Shown: one piece after another, positions 57,502 to 64,000 of the stretch
Numbering within the stretch: position 1 is the first letter of the stretch
Layout of the letters: each line of letters begins with the position of its first letter
Assembly (NCBI RefSeq): GCF_005876985.1
Contig: NZ_VAHD01000001.1
Span: forward strand, 806,001-870,000
From: Rhodoferax bucti
GTDB taxonomy: Bacteria > Pseudomonadota > Gammaproteobacteria > Burkholderiales > Burkholderiaceae_C
Length of the DNA stretch: 64,000 nucleotides
Reading direction: 5' to 3'
The notes under the pieces: model-generated
Database searches by the model: none
Told to the model about the DNA's origin: nothing
The model's input: only the letters and a program-made list of their open reading frames with translations
Program-made: the position numbers and the translations under genes

Positions 57502-58731
57502 TCAATGCGTCGCTTTGGCGTCAGAGCCGGCTGCGGCACCGGTGCGGGCGGGTGCATTGCCTTCGGGCGACACACCGGCCAGCACCGCTTGCATATCGGC
57601 AAACGCCAGCCAGTAGTCGCGCAGCGCTTCTGCGGCTGCCAGGTTGCTGAGCGTGCGGGTGCGGCTGTCGGCCAGCACCTCAAACACGCTGGTCAGCATG
57701 CCGTTGTAGCGCAAGGTCAGCTCGTCGTGGATGAACTGGCGCAGCGGCACCACCTCGGTTTGCAGGTGGTGGGCAATGTCCCACTGCGTGCGCAGGTTAA
57801 AGGCCGCTTCGCGCGCCTCGCTGCGCACTTGCACCGCTTGGGAGCGCACTTTGGCGGCATCGCCCAGTGCGTCCCAACGCTCGTCAATGCTTGCCGGTAC
57901 TTGGGTGGCTTGTTTGCGCTGCCAGCTCAGGCGCTCGGCTTGCAGGTTGCTGCGGGCGGCAAGGGCGCGCGCTTCCAGATCGGTGGTGTCTGCGGGGCTG
58001 GCGGGCAAAGCCGGCAGGGACGTCGCCAGGGTAAAGCCGGTCTGCGCACCCCATAGGCCCAGCACCCGGATGAGTTGCTCGCGCGCGGCAAACGCCGCTT
58101 GCTCGCCCCGCGCCAGCGCAACTGCGGCGTCTGACAGCGTGGCTTGGCTTTGGGCTTGGGTCAGGCGGCTCACATTGCCGGCCCGCACCATGCGGCGGGT
58201 GAGTTCGTCAGCGGTTTCGGCCGTGGTTTTGGCCTCGCGTAGAAGCTGGACGCTGCGTTCTGCGGCTACCGCGTTCACCCACGCTTTGTAGGCGCGCAGG
58301 GCGAGCCGGGTGGCTTCTTCGCGGGCACGCAGCCGGGCCGGAAAGCCGGGGCTTTGCATGTCGGTGATGCTGCTGCCCTCTGCACCCAGCGCCATCTGCA
58401 GCTCGGGGTTGTGGAGCAGGGCAATGCGGATAGTGGCAGGGCCGTCCATGGGGGCCTGCAGCAGCTTCGTGAGCTCCTCGGCACCGCCATACGTGGGGCT
58501 GGCAATGCGCAGGGGCGCGGCAGCCGGGCCCAGCAGGCTGCTCAGCCGGGTCTGCACCTCGGCTTGCAGGCCTTGCACGCCGCCATCGATGGGCGCAGCC
58601 GCGTGGGCGTGGCTGAGCAGCAGCGCCAAGCCCAGCGCGCGCACCATGGGTCGTACGAACCGGTGTGTGAACCCGTGTGCGATGGGGCGTGTCAATGTCG
58701 GTGCAACTTGTGTTTTTCGCGGGCCGTTCAT
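57502..58731 (-). CDS. TolC-family outer membrane factor
   Basis: The product is 409 aa with a leader (RALGLALLLSHAHAAAP) and long alpha-helical repeats typical of outer membrane efflux proteins (RLRAREEATRLALRAYKAWV; ADELTRRMVRAGNVSRLTQA). It is rather short and has no lipobox. No RND pump or adaptor is adjacent, so it may serve a distant pump or act as a copper-cluster accessory. The start ATG 58731 overlaps the stop of the small exported gene upstream. Confidence 0.88.
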   Translation of the reverse strand: MNGPRKTQVAPTLTRPIAHGFTHRFVRPMVRALGLALLLSHAHAAAPIDGGVQGLQAEVQTRLSSLLGPAAAPLRIASPTYGGAEELTKLLQAPMDGPATIRIALLHNPELQMALGAEGSSITDMQSPGFPARLRAREEATRLALRAYKAWVNAVAAERSVQLLREAKTTAETADELTRRMVRAGNVSRLTQAQSQATLSDAAVALARGEQAAFAAREQLIRVLGLWGAQTGFTLATSLPALPASPADTTDLEARALAARSNLQAERLSWQRKQATQVPASIDERWDALGDAAKVRSQAVQVRSEAREAAFNLRTQWDIAHHLQTEVVPLRQFIHDELTLRYNGMLTSVFEVLADSRTRTLSNLAAAEALRDYWLAFADMQAVLAGVSPEGNAPARTGAAAGSDAKATH

Positions 58732-59054
58732 GGCTGCTCCTTGGGTGCCGCAGCGCGGGCTTTTTCCCACTGCAACAGGTCGGCGTGGCCGCGCGGAAAC
58801 TGGGCAACCGCCTTGTTGGCGGCTTTCCAGTCGGTGCTGGCTTCTTCCACGCCACGCGGCAGGTCGGCAAACACCGAGCGGTAGGCCAGTGCGGGCACGG
58901 GGCTGGCGGCATCACTGGCTTGCAGCGTGCGGGCAGGTTCGGCCAGCGTCGGGGTGGCGGGTTGGGCGTGGGCCGGGGATGCCAGCAAAAGTGCGACGGC
59001 GAGCCTCACGCCAGAGACGCAAGCGGGCCGCCAAAGCGGACGACAAATGAACAT
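58728..59054 (-). CDS. Small exported protein of the copper cluster
   Basis: The product is 108 aa with a signal peptide (VRLAVALLLASPAHAQ). The mature part contains YRSVFADLPRGVEEASTDWK and a Trp-rich amphipathic helix, and no Cys or His cluster. I do not recognise a named family; similar short proteins precede TolC-like genes in copper clusters. It overlaps the TolC-like gene by four bases. Confidence 0.7.
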   Translation of the reverse strand: MFICRPLWRPACVSGVRLAVALLLASPAHAQPATPTLAEPARTLQASDAASPVPALAYRSVFADLPRGVEEASTDWKAANKAVAQFPRGHADLLQWEKARAAAPKEQP

Positions 59055-59146
59055 GGTTGGTTTCCTGATTCAAGGTGAAAACACCCCGCCGGCAGGCTGC
59101 GCAGGGCAGCGTGGGGCGGACGATAGACCCACTACGGGCCTTGGAA

Positions 59147-59551
59147 TCAGGAAATGGGTGGTTTTTGGGCCAATGCCGCAGGGGCGCTGGCAAAGCGATC
59201 GGTGTGCGCAGGCGCTTGCAACTGCGGCACAAGCACGGGCAAGGCTACGCGCAGCTCGGCTGGCAAGGCGGCAGAGGCGCACATCTGGCACAGCGAGCAG
59301 TTTTCGCAGCCGTCGTGCGAGGCTGCGGTGGTGGTGTCAGAGTGGTGCGCGGCTGTGGTGCTGGTGTGTTCCGCCATGGCGCTGTCGGCCATGTCTTCAC
59401 AGTGGTGGCCTGCGGCGGGCGGCGCATGCTGGTGGGCGGGGGCGCCCACACTGGCTGCCACGGTGCTGGCCATGCGCGTCGCCATCCACTCATTGGCCAT
59501 GCCGCGCAGGGGCGCCAAGGCGATCAGCAGGATGAGGAGGACAACACGCAT
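59147..59551 (-). CDS. His/Cys-rich exported protein (DUF2946-like)
   Basis: The product is 134 aa with a leader (VVLLILLIALAPLRGMA). The middle is rich in His, Met, Asp and Thr (HQHAPPAAGHHCEDMADSAM). It contains a Cys cluster HDGCENCSLCQMCASAA, as in DUF2946 proteins of copper loci. A periplasmic or membrane-linked copper chaperone or buffer is likely. It is first in the copper operon by position, 92 bases upstream of the next gene. Confidence 0.78.
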   Translation of the reverse strand: MRVVLLILLIALAPLRGMANEWMATRMASTVAASVGAPAHQHAPPAAGHHCEDMADSAMAEHTSTTAAHHSDTTTAASHDGCENCSLCQMCASAALPAELRVALPVLVPQLQAPAHTDRFASAPAALAQKPPIS

Positions 59552-59604
59552 AAGTGAATGATACGCCGCAGGCTTGTGAAGTTCCGTGCGCTATTGGTTT
59601 GGGT

Positions 59605-59662
59605 ATGAAATCGGCCTCTGGCGCTTATGGAATATGCGTAAGCAGCTATGAAATTCATAGTA
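59605..59662 (-). repeat. Dispersed hairpin repeat, copy 8
   Basis: AAATCGGCCTCTGGCGCTTA, then ATATGCGTAAGCAGCTATGA and AATTCATAG match the family in inverse orientation, 53 bases from the start of the His/Cys-rich gene. Confidence 0.78.
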
Positions 59663-59776
59663 ATGACAAGGGCGGTTCACGAACTGTTTACCGCTGGACA
59701 GTCGGGTTGGACGGTACGAGCCGTGGCCGTAACAATGGCGGCGTTTCCCTTTGTCACGCTCCGGCGCTTTATTTTT

Positions 59777-59959
59777 ATGAACCGTTTTGCCGCATTCCGC
59801 CCCCGACCTGTGCACTACTGGCGCTGGCTGGTGATTGCTGCGTGCATTGGCTGGATGGCCGGGAACTCGCACAAGGCAGAGGGCAAATCGCCCCAACAGG
59901 GGCGCAGTGCTGCCGCTACACAGGTCGTGCAAGCCAGCACGGGTCAAAGCGGCCAGTAA
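59777..59959 (+). CDS. Possible small membrane protein
   Basis: A 60-aa reading frame from ATG 59777 has one hydrophobic helix (YWRWLVIAACIGWMAGN) and a polar Gln/Ala-rich tail. The frame is open further upstream into the dispersed repeat, so that part is probably not coding. No family is recognised and it overlaps the end of the convergent gene. This is weak evidence. Confidence 0.3.
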   Translation: MNRFAAFRPRPVHYWRWLVIAACIGWMAGNSHKAEGKSPQQGRSAAATQVVQASTGQSGQ

Positions 59960-60201
59960 ACCCAGGCCGCAATCGCCGCGATCACCAGCGCCATAAAGCC
60001 GCCCAGCCAGCGTTGGATCTTGCGGGTCAGTACGCAGTCGTTGCAGATGCGACCGTGCCGGTCGGTGGTTTGGGGCATGGCGCCGCAGCTGTAGCACAGG
60101 CCGGCACGCTCCCACTTTTCGCGCCGCTTGGTGCGCCAGGTGAAGACCACTACCAGCACCAGCAGCACCGCGATCAAAAAGTTGAATCCGAGTTTGAGCA
60201 T
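59944..60201 (-). CDS. Small membrane protein with zinc-ribbon-like Cys pairs
   Basis: The product is 85 aa. There are two membrane helices (FLIAVLLVLVVVFTW and GGFMALVIAAIAAWVYW), with four Cys between them (LCYSCGAM and RICNDCVL) forming a zinc-ribbon-like site on the cytoplasmic or periplasmic face. Function unknown. It starts 3 bases after the upstream gene. Confidence 0.6.
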   Translation of the reverse strand: MLKLGFNFLIAVLLVLVVVFTWRTKRREKWERAGLCYSCGAMPQTTDRHGRICNDCVLTRKIQRWLGGFMALVIAAIAAWVYWPL

Positions 60202-60204
60202 GGG

Positions 60205-60426
60205 TCAGCGTGCCGCAATCACTTTGCGGATGCGCTCAATCGTCTCGGGCATGCGCGCCTTGCGCGATACATCCAGGCCCAGCTCGCGGGCAATGTGGTT
60301 CACCACCGCCACGTTCAGCGGCACGCCGCCGGCGTCCACCGCCCGCAGCAAGTCCCGCGCGCGCTGCTCGGCGCTGCGGGGTTTGGGGCGGAAAAGGAGG
60401 GTGGAAAGGGCGGTGAACCAGTTCAT
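60205..60426 (-). CDS. Small hypothetical protein
   Basis: The product is 73 aa, mostly helical and basic (KPRSAEQRARDLLRAVDAGG, then LNVAVVNHIARELGLDV). The start ATG 60426 was chosen because the open frame beyond it enters a dispersed repeat and the permease gene end. It is coupled to the next small gene. Function unknown. Confidence 0.6.
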   Translation of the reverse strand: MNWFTALSTLLFRPKPRSAEQRARDLLRAVDAGGVPLNVAVVNHIARELGLDVSRKARMPETIERIRKVIAAR

Positions 60427-60509
60427 GCATGTCCTGCGGGTTGGCAGGACTGTAGCGCGTCCGGGCGTACCGTGCGGCTGCCCGGTCATGCGCTGCGCAA
60501 TTTGGGCAT

Positions 60510-60574
60510 CAAAATGGCTTTTGGCACCCGCGCCGTATGCGCAAGCAGCTATCAAATCAGGAGCGATCTGCCAC
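60510..60574 (-). repeat. Dispersed hairpin repeat, copy 9
   Basis: CAAAATGGCTTTTGGCACCC, then TATGCGCAAGCAGCTATCAA and ATCAGGAGC match the family. Its right end lies inside the 3' end of the permease gene and supplies that gene's TGA stop. Confidence 0.75.
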
Positions 60575-61330
60575 TTGCGAGCCCTGCTTCCAGGCTTGCA
60601 GGCGGTGTGCGCCGTAGGCAAACCAGCTGTCTGCGGTCAGGGCCAGCCACCCGGTCAACAAGGCGCCTTGCAGGATGTAGGGCGTGTTGAAGCCGCTCAG
60701 GCCGATGATGATGGGCGACCCCAGGTTTTGCGCGCCCACCGTGGCTGCAATGGCCGCCGTGCCGATGTTGATGGTGACCGAGGTGCGCAGGCCCGCCAGC
60801 ATGAGGGGTGCCGCCAGCGGCCACTCCACGGCGCGGAACTGTTGCCAGGGCCGCATGCCCAGGCCTTTGGCGGCGTCCATGGCCGCAGGCGGCGTGGATT
60901 CCAGCCCGGTAATCACCCCCTGCAGCATGGGCAGCAGCCCGTACAGCGCCAGGGCGATGTAAGCCGGCTGCTCCCCGAAGCCGATGAGCGGCACCGCAAT
61001 GGCCAGCACCGCCACCGGCGGAAACGTCTGCCCCATAGCCACCAACGATTCCACCAGCGGCCGGTAGACCCGTCCGCCAGGGCGGGTGACCCACACCCCC
61101 GCCAGGAGCGCCACCAGCAAGGCCGCGCCACTGGAAATGCCCACCAGCGACAAGTGCGCCAGCAGCAGCTGCCAAAACGGCTCTTGCCGGTACATGGCCC
61201 GCTCCTGCGCCGGGAATGCGGCGTGGAACACAGGCTCCAGCGCAGGCATTCCCCAGGCCAGCAGAGCCAGCGCCCCGCTCAGGCCCAGGGGCACGGCCCA
61301 GGCGGGCAGGCGGCAGGCGGGCGCGGCCAT
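60557..61330 (-). CDS. Osmoprotectant ABC permease (YehW-like)
   Basis: The product is 257 aa with six membrane helices. It has LVESLVAMGQTFPPVAVLAI, GLESTPPAAMDAAKGLGMRP (the EAA-like loop) and SVTINIGTAAIAATVGAQNL. It matches YehW of the OsmU glycine betaine system in size and position. The start overlaps the ATPase stop by one base. Confidence 0.9.
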   Translation of the reverse strand: MAAPACRLPAWAVPLGLSGALALLAWGMPALEPVFHAAFPAQERAMYRQEPFWQLLLAHLSLVGISSGAALLVALLAGVWVTRPGGRVYRPLVESLVAMGQTFPPVAVLAIAVPLIGFGEQPAYIALALYGLLPMLQGVITGLESTPPAAMDAAKGLGMRPWQQFRAVEWPLAAPLMLAGLRTSVTINIGTAAIAATVGAQNLGSPIIIGLSGFNTPYILQGALLTGWLALTADSWFAYGAHRLQAWKQGSQVADRS

Positions 61331-62283
61331 CAGGCGTTTGCCGCCTGCGGGGCGGGCCCGGTGTGCAGCAGGTCTTCAAAATGCAGCGCGCCGGCGTGGC
61401 TGCCGTCGGTGTGCACCACCGGCAGGCGATCCCGCCCCTGGCTGATGAACGCAGACAAGGCCTCGCGCAAGGTGGCGTCCATGGCCAGTGGCGGCCCCTC
61501 GGCCCCAGCGCCCTGTCGCACCCGGCTGCGCACCAAGTCCAGGCCCAGGCGCTTGATGCCGAGGTCGGCAGGCCCCAAAAACGCACGCACAAAATCGTTG
61601 GCCGGGCGCGCCAGCAGGTCCAGCGGGCGTCCGTCCTGCACCACCTGCCCGTCGCGGAACAGCACGATGCGGGTGGCCAGAAACAGGGCTTCGTCAATGT
61701 CGTGGGTGACCAGCACAATCGTTTTGCCGGAGAGGGCGTGGATGCGCTTGATCTCTTTTTGCAGTGCGATGCGGGTCACCGGGTCGAGCGCGGCAAAGGG
61801 CTCGTCCATCAGCAGAATTTCGGGGTCGGCGGCCAGGGCGCGGGCCACCCCCACGCGCTGCTGCTGGCCCCCGGAGAGCTCGTGCGGAAAGCGGTGGGCA
61901 AAGTCGGCAGGGTTCAGTTGCAGCAGCAAAAGCAGCTCTTGCACCCGCGCCGCAATGTTGGCGGCCGGCCAGCCCAGCAAGCGCGGCACGGTGCCGATGT
62001 TTTTTTCCACCGTCCAGTGCGGAAAGAGCCCTACCGACTGGATGGCGTAGCCCATGCGCCGGCGCAGGTCCTCGGGGGCGAAGTTGCGGATTTCCTGGCC
62101 CGCAAAGCGGATGCGGCCGGCGTCATGCTCGACCAGGCGGTTGATCATGCGCAGCGTGGTGGACTTGCCCGAGCCCGAGGGGCCGATCAGCACCACCAGC
62201 TCTCCGGCGGCAATGCCCAGGTTCAGGTCGGCCACCGCAACGCGGTCGCCATAGCGTTTGCTGACGTGGTCAAACTCAATCAT
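61330..62283 (-). CDS. Osmoprotectant ABC ATP-binding protein (YehX/OpuBA-like)
   Basis: The product is 317 aa. Walker A GPSGSGKSTTLRMINRL, signature LSGGQQQRVGVARAL, Walker B ILLMDEPFAALDPV. A C-terminal CBS-like part (FISQGRDRLPVVHTDGSHAG) is typical of ProV/OpuA ATPases, which sense ionic strength. ATG 62283 is preferred over an upstream start that overlaps the permease gene more. Confidence 0.92.
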   Translation of the reverse strand: MIEFDHVSKRYGDRVAVADLNLGIAAGELVVLIGPSGSGKSTTLRMINRLVEHDAGRIRFAGQEIRNFAPEDLRRRMGYAIQSVGLFPHWTVEKNIGTVPRLLGWPAANIAARVQELLLLLQLNPADFAHRFPHELSGGQQQRVGVARALAADPEILLMDEPFAALDPVTRIALQKEIKRIHALSGKTIVLVTHDIDEALFLATRIVLFRDGQVVQDGRPLDLLARPANDFVRAFLGPADLGIKRLGLDLVRSRVRQGAGAEGPPLAMDATLREALSAFISQGRDRLPVVHTDGSHAGALHFEDLLHTGPAPQAANA

Positions 62284-63473
62284 GGTGAGGTGCGCAGTCC
62301 GGGTGGCAAAAAAGCGGTGCTTGCCGCAAACAAGCCTTCGGCGCACCAGGCCAGCACCACAATGGGCGCCACTGCCAGCAGCACCAGGTCCAGCGCACTG
62401 CTGAACAGGCCTTCAAACATCAGGGCTCCCAGGCCCCCCGCGCCAATGAGTGCGGCCACTGCCGCCAGCCCGATGGTTTGGATCAGCATCACCTTCAACC
62501 CCGAGAGCATCACAGGCGCCGCTAGCGGCAGCTCCACCTGCCACAAGCGCTGCCGGCCCGACATGCCCATGGCCTGGGCCGACTCCACCGCCGCAGCCGG
62601 CACGCTGGCGAGGCCTTCAAAGGTGCTGCGAACCAAGGGCAGCAAGGAATACAGCGTGAGTGCCAGCACCGCCGGAGCGAGGCCAATGCCCTGAATGCCC
62701 CATGCCGGCAGCAGCGGGAACACCGCCCCCAGCCAGGCCAGCGCCGCCATCAACAGGCCGAACAGGGCAATCGATGGAATGGTTTGCACCAGGCTCAATG
62801 CGGGGAACACCCGCGCCGCCCACCGCGGTTGCCGGTGCAGCCATACCCCCAAGGGCAGCCCGGCGGCCAGGGTGAGCCCCACGGTCCAGCCGATGAGGTG
62901 GAGGTGCTGCCGCACACCGCGCCAGAAGTCTTCTTGCCTGTTGGCGTACTCCCGCAGGGTGGACAGCGCATCCAGCTGCCCGCTGGCCAGCAACACCAGC
63001 ACGCCTGCCAGCAGCCCGGCCCAAAAGCCTAGGGTAAGCCGTTTGCCGGCGCGCAGGCCGCGCAGCAACTCGTTGGCCAGCAGCCAAACCAGCAACAGCG
63101 TGAGCCAAAACCCGCTCGCTACGCTGGCACGGCCCAGGCCGTCGGTCTGCACTTGGTGGGCCGCCGCCAGGCTGCCGCTCAGCGCACACAAGCCCCACAC
63201 CAGCCCTGCGAGCCACACCAGCATGCCGTAAGACGCATACCGCTGCGCTGCGCCCACCTGGCGCGCCCCTACCAAGAGCGCACCGGCAACGCCCCACACC
63301 CCGGCCGCCGCCCACCAGCCCGGCCCTGCCGGGCTGAGTGCCTCCAGCAGCAGCCGGCCTTTGCCGCTGAGCAAGCGGTTCGGCGCCTCGCTCAGCAGCG
63401 GCAGGCCGGCCAGCAAGCCCGCGTTTGCCAGCAGTAACAAGGGCACCGTGCGGGAAGACGCCGGGCTGCGCAT
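62280..63473 (-). CDS. Osmoprotectant ABC permease, long form (YehY-like)
   Basis: The product is 397 aa. Extra N-terminal hydrophobic helices (~8-150) precede a permease domain with SLVQTIPSIALFGLLMAALA, FEGLASVPAAAVESAQAMGM and LKVMLIQTIGLAAVAALIGA. The length and extension match YehY (~385 aa). The stop overlaps the ATPase start by four bases. Confidence 0.9.
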   Translation of the reverse strand: MRSPASSRTVPLLLLANAGLLAGLPLLSEAPNRLLSGKGRLLLEALSPAGPGWWAAAGVWGVAGALLVGARQVGAAQRYASYGMLVWLAGLVWGLCALSGSLAAAHQVQTDGLGRASVASGFWLTLLLVWLLANELLRGLRAGKRLTLGFWAGLLAGVLVLLASGQLDALSTLREYANRQEDFWRGVRQHLHLIGWTVGLTLAAGLPLGVWLHRQPRWAARVFPALSLVQTIPSIALFGLLMAALAWLGAVFPLLPAWGIQGIGLAPAVLALTLYSLLPLVRSTFEGLASVPAAAVESAQAMGMSGRQRLWQVELPLAAPVMLSGLKVMLIQTIGLAAVAALIGAGGLGALMFEGLFSSALDLVLLAVAPIVVLAWCAEGLFAASTAFLPPGLRTSP

Positions 63474-63482
63474 GCGGGGGGC

Positions 63483-64000
63483 TTAGCCTTTGATCAGGTT
63501 TTTGGACTTCAGGTAGTCCGCAGCCACCTTTTTGGCGTCCTGGCCTTCCAGTGCAATCTTGGCGTTGAGCGATTGCAAAGTGGGGCCATCCAGCGTCTTG
63601 AATACTGGTGCCAACACCTCGCGGATTTTGGGGTTCTTGGTCAATACGGCTTCGCGGATGATGGGCGCCGGGGCGTAGACCGGCTGAATGCCTTTGGGGT
63701 CATCCAGAATCACCAACCCCAAGGCGGCGACCGGGCCATCGGTGCCGTACGCCATGGCGGCGTTCACTCCGGAGGTGCCTTCTGCGGCGGCCTTGATGGT
63801 GACCGCCGTGTCGCCCCCCGCCAGGGTGAGCAACTGCGCCTGGCTCAGCTTGAAGCCATAGCCGGCTTGGAAGGCGGGCAGGGCGTCGGAGCGCTCAATA
63901 AATTCGGCCGAGGCCGCCAGCTTGAACTTGCCGCCCGCGTTGACCCAGCGGCCCAAGTCTTCCAGGGTTTTCAGGTGGTTGGCCGACGCTACGTCTTTGC
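63483..64000 (-). CDS. Osmoprotectant-binding protein (OsmF/YehZ-like), 5' end outside window
   Basis: The C-terminal ~171 residues are present; the frame is open to the right edge (KDVASANHLKTLEDLGRWVN). It has the ProX/OsmF blocks AGYGFKLSQAQLLTLAGGDT, AAMAYGTDGPVAALGLVILD and ADYLKSKNLIKG. Gene order OsmF-YehY-YehX-YehW is the same as in E. coli, so a full OsmU-type importer of glycine betaine or choline-O-sulfate-like compounds is present. Confidence 0.9.
   Translation of the reverse strand, partial: KDVASANHLKTLEDLGRWVNAGGKFKLAASAEFIERSDALPAFQAGYGFKLSQAQLLTLAGGDTAVTIKAAAEGTSGVNAAMAYGTDGPVAALGLVILDDPKGIQPVYAPAPIIREAVLTKNPKIREVLAPVFKTLDGPTLQSLNAKIALEGQDAKKVAADYLKSKNLIKG

Noticed and set aside
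59648-59776. Longer start for the small membrane protein
   Set aside because: The extension begins inside a dispersed repeat and adds no recognisable sequence.

Overview
The window is a high-GC betaproteobacterial chromosome segment that looks like Comamonadaceae (Rhodoferax/Curvibacter/Acidovorax-like). The reasons are gene content (TctAB, TRAP systems, a DctSR pair, NMT1-type pyrimidine-like ABC transport, MipA, a BigR/Blh sulfide module, a multicopper-oxidase copper cluster) and a dispersed hairpin repeat of the kind I associate with that family (core AGCTGCTTGCGCA ... AGCGCTAGAGGC). At least nine copies lie at gene ends, and further copies lie inside reading frames. No rRNA, tRNA, CRISPR array, integrase or intact insertion sequence was seen.

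Layout. 0-10 kb: end of parB, a membrane methyltransferase translationally coupled to a degenerate HD-GYP protein, a frameshifted binding protein, a GIDE/EF-hand protein with LemA, a GlcD-type FAD dehydrogenase, a PduO-type cobalamin adenosyltransferase, two exported proteins, a diguanylate cyclase and a hot-dog thioesterase. 10-18 kb: a secreted Lys/Ala-rich protein and a carboxylate-uptake cluster in which TctBA sits between an ABC-type and a TRAP-type binding protein, the latter divergent from a DctS/DctR two-component system. 18-22 kb: an ABC importer with a RutR-like TetR regulator, preceded by a RutR-like operator and a sigma-54-like promoter, which suggests nitrogen-controlled pyrimidine uptake. 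22.2-25.1 kb: an AT-rich accessory island with a small basic protein, a decayed gene, a bacterial zinc-finger protein, a cytoplasmic SIMPL-domain protein, a Cys-rich unknown and a long hairpin.

25-34 kb: a catabolic cluster with two LysR regulators, an SDR dehydrogenase, a TRAP transporter (DctPQM), a two-subunit transketolase and a Gfo/Idh/MocA dehydrogenase, probably for a sugar, polyol or sugar acid. 34-43 kb is the most unusual part. A secreted TPR-CHAT protease (His842/Cys894) is divergent from a tightly packed six-gene operon of lipoprotein, OmpA-like protein, effector-less CHASE2 protein, secreted caspase-like protease with SH3, EF-hand and DUF4384 parts (His221/Cys274), a small exported protein and a FecR-domain protein. 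All seven products are predicted to be exported or membrane-bound, so this looks like an envelope-located two-protease sensing or execution module. I know of no description of it.

43-54 kb is about sulfur: a sulfate ABC transporter (sbp-cysT-cysW-cysA), MipA, a CopD-like membrane protein, a NhaR-like LysR, a cysteine-free IscR-like Rrf2 regulator, then a persulfide module (DUF442 sulfurtransferase-like protein, two YeeE/YedE halves, BigR-type ArsR regulator, Blh persulfide dioxygenase) driven from one perfectly symmetrical operator/promoter, then a DUF599 protein and an MFS permease. 54.7-59.6 kb is a copper-handling operon. 60-64 kb holds small hypothetical genes and an OsmU/Yeh-type osmoprotectant ABC transporter running off the right end.
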